64,000 nucleotides of DNA from JBCCEJ01 sp039030335 (lineage in GTDB: Bacteria; Pseudomonadota; Gammaproteobacteria; HK1), in the NCBI GenBank assembly GCA_039030335.1, contig JBCCEJ010000002.1, positions 117,887 to 181,886 on the forward strand. The letters are read 5' to 3'. Positions 8,959 to 17,075 of this stretch are shown piece by piece. Under the pieces are notes generated by a model. That model made no database searches. It worked only from the letters and a program-made list of their open reading frames with translations, and had not been told where the DNA came from. Numbering within the stretch: position 1 is the stretch's first letter; every line of letters begins with the position of its first letter. A program made the translations under genes and the position numbers.

Positions 8959-9939
8959 ATGCATCCAATTCTGAGCACGGTGCTGCAGCGCCTTGCACTG
9001 GGATTCGCGACGCTGTTCGTGGTGTCAGTGATCATCTTCAGCTCGCTGCAGTTTCTACCGGGGGACTTCGCGCAGGCGATCCTCGGTCAGGCGGCTACTA
9101 AGGATAACGTCGCCGCATTCCGCCAGGAGCTCGGGCTCGATAAGCCCGCGCCAGTCCGGTACTACGACTGGATAACCGGCGTTTTGCAGGGTGACTTCGG
9201 GACGTCGTTCTCGGGACGCGGTGCGTCGGGCGTCGATCGTTCGCGACCCGTGGTGGAACTGATCGCACCACGGCTCGAAAACACCTTGTTTCTGGCCGCG
9301 ATGGCGGCGCTTATCGCGGTGCCGTTGTCGCTGATGCTGGGCATCACAGCTGCCCTCTATCGGAATTCGCTCTACGACCGCGCGGTCAACTCGGTCACGC
9401 TGACGACCATCTCGATGCCCGAGTTTTTTGTCGCCTATATCCTGATCCTGTTACTTGCCACGCTGACCAAAGTCTTTCCGACGCTCGCGAACGTCACCGC
9501 AGACCTGACGTTCGGCGAACGCGTTTACCGCACGGCGTTGCCGTCGATCACGCTGACACTGGTGATCGTGGCGCACATGATGCGCATGACACGTGCTGCA
9601 ATCATCAATCTGCTGGCTTCACCGTACATTGAAATGGCCGAGCTCAAGGGTTTGTCCAAGGCCACCGTGATCATGCGCCACGCGCTGCCGAACGCGTGGG
9701 CACCAATTGTCAACGTGATCGCGTTCAATCTGGCGTACCTGGTCGTCGGCGTGGTCGTCGTCGAGGTCGTGTTCGTCTATCCGGGTATCGGTCAGCTGAT
9801 GGTCGATGCGGTGACGACCCGCGACATTCCGGTGGTACAGGGCTGCGCGCTGATTTTCGCCGCCACGTACATTTTGCTGAATCTGTTTGCGGACGTGATC
9901 TCGATCATCACGAATCCGCGCCTGCTACATCCGAGGTGA
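8959..9939 (+). CDS. ABC transporter permease, DppB type
   Basis: A 326-residue inner-membrane permease with the BPD_transp_1 fold. There is one N-terminal membrane helix (FATLFVVSVIIFSSLQFLPGD), a periplasmic region of the usual DppB type, and then five further membrane segments. The EAA loop that contacts the ATPase reads EMAELKGLSKATVIMRHALP. The frame runs 87 nt further upstream, but GGGAG at 8946-8950 and the hydrophobic N-terminus support the ATG at 8959. It would pair with the DppC-type permease 4 nt downstream to form the membrane channel of the importer. Confidence 0.92.
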   Translation: MHPILSTVLQRLALGFATLFVVSVIIFSSLQFLPGDFAQAILGQAATKDNVAAFRQELGLDKPAPVRYYDWITGVLQGDFGTSFSGRGASGVDRSRPVVELIAPRLENTLFLAAMAALIAVPLSLMLGITAALYRNSLYDRAVNSVTLTTISMPEFFVAYILILLLATLTKVFPTLANVTADLTFGERVYRTALPSITLTLVIVAHMMRMTRAAIINLLASPYIEMAELKGLSKATVIMRHALPNAWAPIVNVIAFNLAYLVVGVVVVEVVFVYPGIGQLMVDAVTTRDIPVVQGCALIFAATYILLNLFADVISIITNPRLLHPR

Positions 9940-9943
9940 GCCG

Positions 9944-10867
9944 ATGAGTGAGCAACCCGGAAACTATTCTGCGGCTGGTGAAGTTGCCCAGGTCCGGCAG
10001 CGTCGCACGTTGGGTGAGAACCTCGTCAGAGGATTGAAGTCGGCACCGCCGACCGCCCTCATCGGCATGCTGGTTATCACCGTCTACATTCTCGTCGCGA
10101 TCTTCGCGCCGCTGCTGGCACCTTACGGTGAGGCCGAAGTCTTCGATCAGCAGTTCCTGCCCTGGAGTGATGATCACGTGTTCGGCACCGACAAGATTGG
10201 CTACGACGTGTTGTCGCGCCTCATCTACGGTGCTCGCAATACCATTGGCCTGGCGGTCGCAACCACGCTGCTCGCGTTCGTGATCGGTGGTGGCCTGGGC
10301 CTCGCAGCGGCGATCAATCGCAACACCTGGCTGGACCAGGTGCTGAGCCGGGCGGTCGATGTTCTGATGGCCATTCCGAGCCTTATCTTCGCGCTCGTGT
10401 TGCTCTCGATCTTCGGTGCCTCGTGGCTGAACCTGATCATCATCATCGGCGTGCTGGATTCGACGCGCGTGTTTCGTCTCACGCGCGCCGTGTCGCTGAA
10501 CGTCGTCGTCATGGACTTTGTCGAAGCGGCGACGCTGCGCGGTGAAAAGCTCGGCTACGTGATGCGCCGCGAGATCCTGCCAAACATCATGCCGCCTCTG
10601 GTCGCGGAGTTCGGTCTGCGCTTTTGTTTCGTGTTCCTGTCGATCGCCGCGCTGTCGTTTCTCGGCGTGGGGATTCAACCACCGAATGCAGACTGGGGCA
10701 CGATGGTGCGCGAGACGGCCGGCCTCATTCAGTTTGCGGAATACGATCTCACCGCGGCGCTGACGCCGATGCTGCCGGCGAGTGCAATCGCGCTCCTGAC
10801 CATCGCGGTGAATTTTGTCGTCGACTGGTTCCTGCACAAGACCAGCGGCCTGCGGGACGAGGTGTAA
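9944..10867 (+). CDS. ABC transporter permease, DppC type
   Basis: A 307-residue second permease of the importer. The cytoplasmic N-terminus (about 35 residues) is followed by a membrane helix, the hallmark FGTDKIGYDVLSRLIYGAR (the DppC 'GTDxxGRD' loop with Tyr in place of the usual Arg), and five more helices. The EAA loop is EAATLRGEKLGYVMRREILPNIMP, and SFLGVGIQPPNADWGTM is also typical. Start ATG at 9944 lies 4 nt after the DppB-type stop, with GAGGTGAGCC as ribosome site, so the two are coupled. The next gene, the ATPase, starts 3 nt after its stop. Confidence 0.92.
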   Translation: MSEQPGNYSAAGEVAQVRQRRTLGENLVRGLKSAPPTALIGMLVITVYILVAIFAPLLAPYGEAEVFDQQFLPWSDDHVFGTDKIGYDVLSRLIYGARNTIGLAVATTLLAFVIGGGLGLAAAINRNTWLDQVLSRAVDVLMAIPSLIFALVLLSIFGASWLNLIIIIGVLDSTRVFRLTRAVSLNVVVMDFVEAATLRGEKLGYVMRREILPNIMPPLVAEFGLRFCFVFLSIAALSFLGVGIQPPNADWGTMVRETAGLIQFAEYDLTAALTPMLPASAIALLTIAVNFVVDWFLHKTSGLRDEV

Positions 10868-10870
10868 GGC

Positions 10871-12514
10871 ATGGGACACGACACTGGCGGCGGTTCCGGG
10901 CGCGGTGACGTTCTGCTCGACATGAAGAACGTCACGATCGACGGCTACAGTGACGATCGCTGGCACCCGATCATAAAAGGCGTCGACCTCACGCTTCGCC
11001 GTGGCGAGGTCATGGGACTTATCGGCGAGTCTGGTGCCGGCAAATCCACGCTCGGACTGGCCGCGATGGGGTTTGCCCGGCCTGGCTGCAAGATTACCGG
11101 CGGCACGATCACCTTCGACGGTCTGGAACTGACCGAACTCACCATCGCGGAACTGCGCAGGCTCCGCGGGGCGCGCATCGCGTACGTGGCACAGTCTGCA
11201 GCGGCGTCGTTCAACCCGGCGCACCGTCTCATCAGTCAAACCATCGAGGCGACCGTAAGGCATTCGATTCGCCCTGAAGAAGAAGCGCGCGACGACGCGA
11301 CGCGTCTCTATAAAGACCTGCAGCTGCCAAATCCCGATACCATCGGTGAACGCTATCCGCACCAGGTCTCCGGCGGCCAGCTTCAGCGCGTGATGACCGC
11401 GATGGCGATGTCGGCACGCCCCGATCTCATTATTTTCGACGAGCCTACCACCGCGCTCGACGTCACCACGCAGGTCGAGGTACTGGCCGCAATGCGCGCC
11501 GTCGTGGAGCAGTTCGATACGGCGGCTATCTACATCACGCACGATCTCGCCGTAGTTGCCCAAATGGCCGACGTCATCAAGGTACTGCGCTACGGCGAGA
11601 CGGTCGAAGAAGCGGATACGCGTAAGATGCTGAGCGCGCCCGAGGAGGAGTACACACAGTCGCTCTGGGCCGTGCGTTCGATCGAGAAGCCTGAGAAAGC
11701 GGCCCCCGATGCGATCCTGCGCATGGACGGCATTTCAGCCAGCTACGGCGGTGGCATCAAAGTACTCGATGACGTCAGCATTGCCGTACCGCGCGGCCGC
11801 ACGGTAGCCGTGGTCGGTGAGTCGGGATCCGGTAAATCGACGGCCGCGCGCGTCATCACCGGCCTGCTCCCGCCGTCGTCAGGCACCGTGGAGTTTGATG
11901 GCTCTGCGCTGCCGCGCGCGATGAAGCAGCGCAACGTCGAGCAGTTGCGCCGCATCCAGATGATCTACCAGATGGCGGATACGGCGATGAATCCGCGGCA
12001 TACCGTACGCGACATCATCGGCCGGCCGCTTGAGTTTTACTTCGGGATGTCGACCGCCGCGGTCGATGCGCGGGTGGTCGAACTGCTGGGCCTCATCGAA
12101 CTGAACGAGTCGTTCATCGATCGCCTGCCATCCGAACTCTCGGGTGGCCAGAAGCAGCGAATCTGCATCGCACGGGCACTCGCCGCCGAACCGGACATGA
12201 TCATCTGCGATGAGGTGACGTCGGCACTCGATCAGATCGTACAAAAAGGCATTCTGGAACTGTTGCTGAGACTGCAGGAAGAACTTGGTATCAGCTACAT
12301 GTTCATCACGCACGATATCGCCACGGTGCGGGCCATCTCCGACGAGATCGTTGTCATGTATCAGGGACAGGTGGTGGAGCAGGGCGCGAAGACTGACATC
12401 CTGAACCCACCGTACCCCGATTACACGAAGCTGCTGCTGTCTTCCGTCCCCGAGATGGATCCGGACTGGTTGTCCACGCTACTGGAAGACCGTCGTTCGG
12501 AAGCCTCGGAATAG
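10871..12514 (+). CDS. ABC transporter ATP-binding protein, fused DppD-DppF type
   Basis: A 547-residue protein with two complete ATPase domains in one chain. Domain 1 has Walker A GESGAGKST, signature VSGGQLQR and Walker B IIFDEPTTALD. Domain 2 (from about residue 280) has GESGSGKST, LSGGQKQR and IICDEVTSALD. In domain 2 the Walker B Glu is followed by Val rather than Pro, and the Q-loop reads YQMADTAMNP instead of the usual FQDPxxSLNP. These are conservative changes that should leave ATP hydrolysis intact. The fusion replaces the separate DppD and DppF subunits, so this cassette powers the importer alone. The lyase genes follow only 26 nt later. Confidence 0.92.
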   Translation: MGHDTGGGSGRGDVLLDMKNVTIDGYSDDRWHPIIKGVDLTLRRGEVMGLIGESGAGKSTLGLAAMGFARPGCKITGGTITFDGLELTELTIAELRRLRGARIAYVAQSAAASFNPAHRLISQTIEATVRHSIRPEEEARDDATRLYKDLQLPNPDTIGERYPHQVSGGQLQRVMTAMAMSARPDLIIFDEPTTALDVTTQVEVLAAMRAVVEQFDTAAIYITHDLAVVAQMADVIKVLRYGETVEEADTRKMLSAPEEEYTQSLWAVRSIEKPEKAAPDAILRMDGISASYGGGIKVLDDVSIAVPRGRTVAVVGESGSGKSTAARVITGLLPPSSGTVEFDGSALPRAMKQRNVEQLRRIQMIYQMADTAMNPRHTVRDIIGRPLEFYFGMSTAAVDARVVELLGLIELNESFIDRLPSELSGGQKQRICIARALAAEPDMIICDEVTSALDQIVQKGILELLLRLQEELGISYMFITHDIATVRAISDEIVVMYQGQVVEQGAKTDILNPPYPDYTKLLLSSVPEMDPDWLSTLLEDRRSEASE

Positions 12515-12540
12515 AGGCCGTCTCGCAACCGAGAAAGCGT

Positions 12541-12831
12541 ATGAATAAGATCGTCGTATTAAATGACCGCGATAACGTCGCGACCAGTCTGATGGAACTG
12601 CAAAGTGCGATGCAGATCGAAGTGCCGGTCGGCGCAGAGCAGTTGGCCATAACGGTACGCGACAACATCGAGTTTGGTCATAAGGTAGCTATTCGCCCGA
12701 TCCCTTCGGGTGATGAGATTCTCAAGTACGGCGAAGTGATCGGCCGTGCCAGCACGGATATCGAGCCGGGCGACTGGGTGCACATCCACAACATCGAATC
12801 CGTCCGGGCGCGCGGGGACGTGCAGTCATGA
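12541..12831 (+). CDS. UxaA family hydro-lyase/sulfo-lyase, small SAF-domain subunit (SuyA-like)
   Basis: A 96-residue SAF-domain protein matching the N-terminal domain of altronate dehydratase (UxaA). Visible features are AITVRDNIEFGHKVAIRPIPSGDEILKYGEVIGRAS and the ending VHIHNIES. In altronate dehydratase this domain is fused to the large domain. Here it is separate, as in (2R)-sulfolactate sulfo-lyase, where SuyA is of similar size. Its TGA overlaps the ATG of the large subunit (ATGA), implying equal synthesis. Function is by homology only: a two-subunit lyase removing water or sulfite from a hydroxy acid. The gene closely follows the ABC importer genes and probably belongs to the same transcript. 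Confidence 0.85.
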   Translation: MNKIVVLNDRDNVATSLMELQSAMQIEVPVGAEQLAITVRDNIEFGHKVAIRPIPSGDEILKYGEVIGRASTDIEPGDWVHIHNIESVRARGDVQS

Positions 12832-13982
12832 CCACGTTCAAGGGATACCGGCGTGCCGACGGCCGTGTTGGCGTGCGCAACGTCGTCGCCATTTTGTCGG
12901 CCATGGACAACACCAACCCGAGTGCCGAGCGCATCGCTTCCATGGTGACCGGAACCACGGTTGTTTCCACGCCATTCGGGCGCGGGCAGATAGGTGCCGA
13001 CTTCGAAGTCACGCTCCGCACGCTGGCTGGCATCGCCGGCCATCCGAACGTTGCATCGGTGCTGGTGCTGAGTCTCAGCCTGGCGTCTGGTCGCGACCTG
13101 GCCGAGCGCTTGCGCAAGGTAGGTAAGTCCGTCGAGGTGCTCGGGCTACAGGAGATGGGCAGTGCGATGGCGCTGACCATGGAAGGCGTGCGTCTCGCCG
13201 CGCGCATGGTCATCGAGGCATCAGCCCAACAGCGCGAAGACTGCCAGGTTGAAGAGTTGATCGTGGGTGTCGAGTGCGGCGGATCCGACACGACTTCAGG
13301 ACTCGCGTCCAACCCTGCTGTAGGGCGTTTCTCGGATCGTCTCGTCGACGCCGGCGGCACGATTATCCTGTCTGAACCGGCTGAGTTCATGGGTGCGGAA
13401 CATCTGCTGGCCGCCCGCGCGGTCGATCCGGAAGACGGGCAGAAGATCTTCGACATGGTTCGCTGGTTCGAAGAAGAGGCGATGCGAAACGGCGTCGATA
13501 TGCGCGGTACCAACCCCACTCCCGACAACATCGAAGGCGGATTGTCGACTCTCGAAGAGAAGTCGCTCGGCGCGATCGCGAAAGGGGGTACGCGGCCGAT
13601 TGTCGAAGTTATCGATTACTCAGAACCGCCTGAAAAACGTGGTCTGATCGTCATGAACACGCCGTCGGCGGCGTGCGAGTCGATGACCGGTCTGGCCGCG
13701 GGTAGCGCCCAGATCATCATCTTTTCGACGGGCCGCGGAAACGCGATAGGGGCGCCGATCGCACCGACCGTCAAGGTCACGGGCAACCCGCACACCGCCA
13801 CGAGCATGGCGGAGAACATCGATGTCGATGTCAGCGGCATTCTGACCGAAGGGGTTGCGTTGGAAGACGCTGGCGAGCAGGTCTGGCGGTGCGTCATGCA
13901 GGTAGCGGGTGGCATGCTGACCTGCTGCGAGGCGCTCCAGGAGCAGCAACTGTCCGTCAGCCGGTTCGGCCCGTCAGTCTGA
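12828..13982 (+). CDS. UxaA family hydro-lyase/sulfo-lyase, large subunit (SuyB-like)
   Basis: A 384-residue protein matching the catalytic C-terminal part of altronate dehydratase and the large subunit of sulfolactate sulfo-lyase. It opens with GYRRADGRVGVRN. ECGGSDTTSGLASNPAVG and ACESMTGLAAGSAQIIIFSTGRGN carry conserved Cys residues likely to ligate iron. Length agrees with SuyB rather than with fused UxaA (about 500 residues). It overlaps the small subunit by 4 nt and is followed 10 nt later by an Ldh2-family dehydrogenase. Possible substrates are sulfolactate (giving pyruvate and sulfite) or a sugar acid (giving a 2-keto-3-deoxy acid). Motif reading cannot decide between them. Confidence 0.87.
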   Translation: MTTFKGYRRADGRVGVRNVVAILSAMDNTNPSAERIASMVTGTTVVSTPFGRGQIGADFEVTLRTLAGIAGHPNVASVLVLSLSLASGRDLAERLRKVGKSVEVLGLQEMGSAMALTMEGVRLAARMVIEASAQQREDCQVEELIVGVECGGSDTTSGLASNPAVGRFSDRLVDAGGTIILSEPAEFMGAEHLLAARAVDPEDGQKIFDMVRWFEEEAMRNGVDMRGTNPTPDNIEGGLSTLEEKSLGAIAKGGTRPIVEVIDYSEPPEKRGLIVMNTPSAACESMTGLAAGSAQIIIFSTGRGNAIGAPIAPTVKVTGNPHTATSMAENIDVDVSGILTEGVALEDAGEQVWRCVMQVAGGMLTCCEALQEQQLSVSRFGPSV

Positions 13983-13992
13983 GGCTTCGAGC

Positions 13993-15003
13993 ATGTCTGA
14001 CGCCGTGCGTATGACGCTCGCAGAACTTCGGGCGCTCATCGAAACCATCCTGGTCGCGCACAATACGCGCGCCGATATCGCGAGGAAAGTGGCTGCCGCG
14101 CTGGCGTCTGCAGAAGCTGACGGGCAGAAAGGACATGGCGCGTCGCGCGTGCCGTCTTACGCCGGTCAGGCGCGTAGCGGTAAGGTCAACGGAAACGTGG
14201 AACCCGAGGTTCTCGATCTTGGCGTCGCCGCTGCGATTGTCGATGCGTGCGACGGGTTTGCCTACCCTGCGATCGAGCTGGCACAGCACACACTGATCGA
14301 GCGGCTACAGCACTCGCCCGTCGCGGCAGTCTCTATCCGTAACACCCATCACTCCGGCGTGGTCGCGCATCATGTGGAGCCGTTGGCGGCGGCGGGGTGT
14401 ATTGGCATCAGCATGGGTAACGGTCCGCAGGCCATTGCACCCTGGGGCGGCAACCGGGGTCTCTTTGGTACCAATCCAATCGCGTTTGCGGCGCCGCGCG
14501 AGCACGAGCCGCCGCTCGTCATCGACATGTCGCTCAGCAAAGTAGCCAGGGGGCGCATCAACGTGGCGGCGCAGGCGGGCGACACTATCCCTGAGGGCTG
14601 GGCCTTCGACGCCGAAGGGCAACCTACCACCGACGCGCGGGCCGCGATGGCCGGCACGATGGCACCGATGGGGGATGCCAAGGGCGCCCAGCTCGTGCTG
14701 ATGGTGGAAATTCTTTCCGGCGCCTTGAGCGCGTCGTGTTTTGGCTTCGAGTCGAGCTCGTACTTTGAAGCCGAAGGCGAGCCGCCGCGGGCTGGTCAAT
14801 TTCTGCTCGGTATCAATCCTGGCCCGTATTCCGAGCAGCGCTTCGGCGCGCGTCTCGAAACCCTTCTCGAAGCCATTGAAACGCAGCCGGGGGCGCGGTT
14901 ACCGGGCTACCGGCGTCTCGAAAGCCGGGCGGAAGCGGAGCGCGATGGCATTACGCTGCCCGCCCACCTGCACGCGCAGTTGGAGGCCCTGAAAGCGGGC
15001 TGA
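13993..15003 (+). CDS. Ldh2/MDH2 family NAD(P)-dependent 2-hydroxyacid dehydrogenase (ComC-like candidate)
   Basis: A 336-residue member of the malate/L-lactate dehydrogenase family that is unrelated to Rossmann-type LDH. Seen: KGHGASRVPSYA (47-57), NTHHSGVVAHHVEPLAAAG (118-135) with the catalytic His, and GGNRGLFGTNPIAFAAP (152-168), the nucleotide-contacting loop. The family includes ureidoglycolate, sulfolactate (ComC, SlcC partner) and delta-pyrroline-2-carboxylate enzymes. Being third in line after the split lyase genes, it may oxidise or racemise the lyase substrate. A GAGGCTTCGAGC ribosome site precedes the ATG. Which hydroxy acid is used is inference only. Confidence 0.88.
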   Translation: MSDAVRMTLAELRALIETILVAHNTRADIARKVAAALASAEADGQKGHGASRVPSYAGQARSGKVNGNVEPEVLDLGVAAAIVDACDGFAYPAIELAQHTLIERLQHSPVAAVSIRNTHHSGVVAHHVEPLAAAGCIGISMGNGPQAIAPWGGNRGLFGTNPIAFAAPREHEPPLVIDMSLSKVARGRINVAAQAGDTIPEGWAFDAEGQPTTDARAAMAGTMAPMGDAKGAQLVLMVEILSGALSASCFGFESSSYFEAEGEPPRAGQFLLGINPGPYSEQRFGARLETLLEAIETQPGARLPGYRRLESRAEAERDGITLPAHLHAQLEALKAG

Positions 15004-15058
15004 CTCTCGAAGTGTGCGCGTAAGCGGCGCGCCTTTGCACGCCGTCACAGTTACCTGC

Positions 15059-15412
15059 TCAGGTCGACCACCACGTCGAATAGCCGTGCGGCGACGCGAT
15101 GATGGGGACGTGGTAGCGCGCGTCGGGGTCGTGCAGATGTAGCCGGTAGACGGCCGTTCGAATCAGCCGGTTTGCTTCAGCGGGTCCGCGTGCATCGAAG
15201 TACACACCAGTATGAAACACGAGCTCGTATTCCTGTCCGGCGTCTGCGGCGCTCATCGGGACCTCTGCGGCGATACGTCCGTCCGCTTCACTGGTGATGC
15301 TGAACACCGGTTCTAGCGACCCATCGGCCGCGCGCTTGAAACAATCGACCTGAATACCGGCGGCATGCGAGCCGTCAACGGCATTCAAGACGTGAGAGGA
15401 AATGGTGGCCAT
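15059..15412 (-). CDS. uraH: 5-hydroxyisourate hydrolase / transthyretin-like protein
   Basis: A 117-residue transthyretin-fold protein. The opening SSHVLNAVDGSHAAG (His7), DGRI (Arg46) and RYHVPIIASPHGYST (His101) are the catalytic pattern of HIU hydrolase, which opens 5-hydroxyisourate in urate breakdown. Odd: the family's closing tetrapeptide YRGS is absent. The protein ends HGYSTWWST followed by TGA, so the signature is replaced rather than truncated. Urate oxidase and OHCU decarboxylase genes are not in the window. It follows the FMN oxidase gene by 30 nt on the same strand. It may be a true hydrolase with a variant C-terminus or a related transthyretin-like protein. Confidence 0.8.
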   Translation of the reverse strand: MATISSHVLNAVDGSHAAGIQVDCFKRAADGSLEPVFSITSEADGRIAAEVPMSAADAGQEYELVFHTGVYFDARGPAEANRLIRTAVYRLHLHDPDARYHVPIIASPHGYSTWWST

Positions 15413-15442
15413 CAGCAGAACTCCGGGGCTTGGCGCGTCTCG

Positions 15443-16570
15443 CTATTTTGCCGAGGCGAGGCACGCGCCGTCCACGTCCAGCAGCGACTGCTGGCCGAGC
15501 TGCGCAAGTGTTGTCGAAACCTCCTCAGCCAACAGGTCTACGATATGGGCGACACCTGGCCGTCCGGCTGCCGCCACGGCGTAGAGAAATGGTCGACCGA
15601 GCATGACGTAGTCGGCGCCCAGCGCGTAGGCCTTGACGATGTCTTCGCCACTGCGAATGCCACTGTCGAAGATGAGCGGGTACTCGGGGCCCAGCGTCTC
15701 GCGCAACACCCGCAGACGGCTGAGCGCAGCCGGCGCGCTGTCGAGCTGCCGGCCTCCGTGGTTCGACACGTAGATGGCATCGACACCGGCGCCCGCGATC
15801 CGGCGGGCGTCGTCGGGATGCAGTACACCTTTCACGATCAGCAGATGCGGCCAGGCGGCGCGGAGCTTGTCGAGGAATCGCCAGTCGACCCCACTGCGGC
15901 TCTGCGCCCGGTTGAACGCCGGTTTGCCGTCCGGCGCGGCATTGTTCCCAAACGTTGGCGGACCGTTCCAAAGTGTCGACAGCGACCAGCGCGGGTGCAG
16001 CGCGAAGTCGACAAACTGCGATGGACCGATCCGAAACGGCACCTTGAAGCCGCGTCTGAGTTCCCGGCGCCGGCGCGAGATGACCGGAGTGTCCACGGTC
16101 AGAATCAGATGCTTGTAGCCGGCGTCCTGAGCGCGTTGGACCAGGTGCCAGGCCGCATCTGCATCGCTGACATAGAGCTGGAACCAGGCGCGCTCACCGC
16201 AGTGTGCGAACGCGTCTTCCAGCGACGTAGACGCAGCGGTCGACAGGCAATGGGGCAAGTTGTGGCGAATCGCTGACGCCGCAAAGGCGGCATCGGCGCC
16301 CGGCCACGACAGATTGCACATGCCCATCGGCGCGATTCCAAACGGCAGTCCGTAGTCGTGTCCGAGCAGCGTGACGCCCAACCGCCGTTGTTCGACGTTA
16401 CGGAACACGCGTGGCATCAGCTCCACGGCTTCCAGTGCAGACTGATTGCGCCGATCGGTGCGCTCTTCGCCAGCGCCGCCGTCGATGAAGTCAAAGATCA
16501 TCCACGGCAGCCGGCGCTGCGCGTGCTTGCGGGCATCGGCGACCGACTGAATGGCGTCGAGACTCGGCAT
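15443..16570 (-). CDS. FMN-dependent alpha-hydroxy-acid oxidase/dehydrogenase (LldD/glycolate oxidase family)
   Basis: A 375-residue TIM-barrel flavoenzyme oxidising a 2-hydroxy acid to the 2-oxo acid. Family marks: WMIFDFIDGGAGEE near the start (FDF in place of the common YDY), APMGMCNL (FMN contact), WFQLYVSDAD, TVDTPVISRRRRELR, VKGVLHPDDA, the catalytic SNHGGRQLDS (His271, Arg274) and FDSGIRSGEDIVKA for phosphate binding. No membrane anchor is seen, so it is probably soluble. It lies between the NTF2-like and hydroxyisourate hydrolase genes with 28-30 nt gaps, so the three probably form one operon. The hydroxy acid is unknown. Confidence 0.9.
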   Translation of the reverse strand: MPSLDAIQSVADARKHAQRRLPWMIFDFIDGGAGEERTDRRNQSALEAVELMPRVFRNVEQRRLGVTLLGHDYGLPFGIAPMGMCNLSWPGADAAFAASAIRHNLPHCLSTAASTSLEDAFAHCGERAWFQLYVSDADAAWHLVQRAQDAGYKHLILTVDTPVISRRRRELRRGFKVPFRIGPSQFVDFALHPRWSLSTLWNGPPTFGNNAAPDGKPAFNRAQSRSGVDWRFLDKLRAAWPHLLIVKGVLHPDDARRIAGAGVDAIYVSNHGGRQLDSAPAALSRLRVLRETLGPEYPLIFDSGIRSGEDIVKAYALGADYVMLGRPFLYAVAAAGRPGVAHIVDLLAEEVSTTLAQLGQQSLLDVDGACLASAK

Positions 16571-16598
16571 TGGATGTGGCTTAAGGGTGAGGAACTGA

Positions 16599-16985
16599 TC
16601 AGGCCGCGAAACTCGAGCGCAGCTGCGCCGCCCAGCGTCCGTTCAGTTCGGTCACGACCCAGAGCGAGCGGTAGTGGCCGATCACGGAGCCGTCAGAGCG
16701 GTAGCGTGTGAACTGTACGCTCAGGTGCACTTTGGTCGCACTGGCAGCCACCACGTCGCGGAAGTCCCACTCGCTGTGATCCCAGTCGTCCGTAGTGCGG
16801 GCACGGAAGTCCGCGAGATACTCGTCGCCGTCTTCCCAGACCTTCAGGCGATCGCTCGCGAGCCGGTAGTGCGGGAAGTGTAGCGTCGCGTTCAGCGCGT
16901 CCGCGTCGCGGGCATTCAACGCGCCCATGTGGGCATCCAGCACGGCCATCGCGGCGGCAACGGCCTCAGCGTGTTCTTCGCTCAT
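16599..16985 (-). CDS. NTF2-like (SnoaL/DUF4440-type) small protein
   Basis: A 128-residue protein with the cone-shaped NTF2-like pattern: a helical start (AEAVAAAMAVLDAHMGALNARDADALNATLHFPHYRLA), the motif FRARTTDDWDHSEW, and three long beta strands ending WVVTELNGRWAAQLRSSFA. Such proteins act as small-molecule isomerases or cyclases or as ligand-binding domains. No catalytic residue can be singled out here, so no reaction is assigned. It is the first gene of the minus-strand run with the FMN oxidase and HIU hydrolase genes, and diverges from the luciferase-like gene at 17076. Confidence 0.75.
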   Translation of the reverse strand: MSEEHAEAVAAAMAVLDAHMGALNARDADALNATLHFPHYRLASDRLKVWEDGDEYLADFRARTTDDWDHSEWDFRDVVAASATKVHLSVQFTRYRSDGSVIGHYRSLWVVTELNGRWAAQLRSSFAA

Positions 16986-17075
16986 CGTCAGTCTTCACAT
17001 TGGCGGAATTGGTTCTGGCAGTGTCACGATAGTGGGGGTAGCCACGGGGCTCAAGCTGCAGGCGGTTTCACAACA

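Noticed and set aside
7648..8964. Open frame of 438 codons opposite the first SBP gene
   Set aside because: It mirrors the codon pattern of the real gene, has no family motif, and lacks a suitable ribosome site.
9908..11563. Long open frame (551 codons) on the minus strand opposite the ABC permease and ATPase genes
   Set aside because: It is antisense to two clearly conserved genes, is rich in Arg, His and Asp, and shows no recognisable motif. Long antisense frames are expected in GC-rich DNA.
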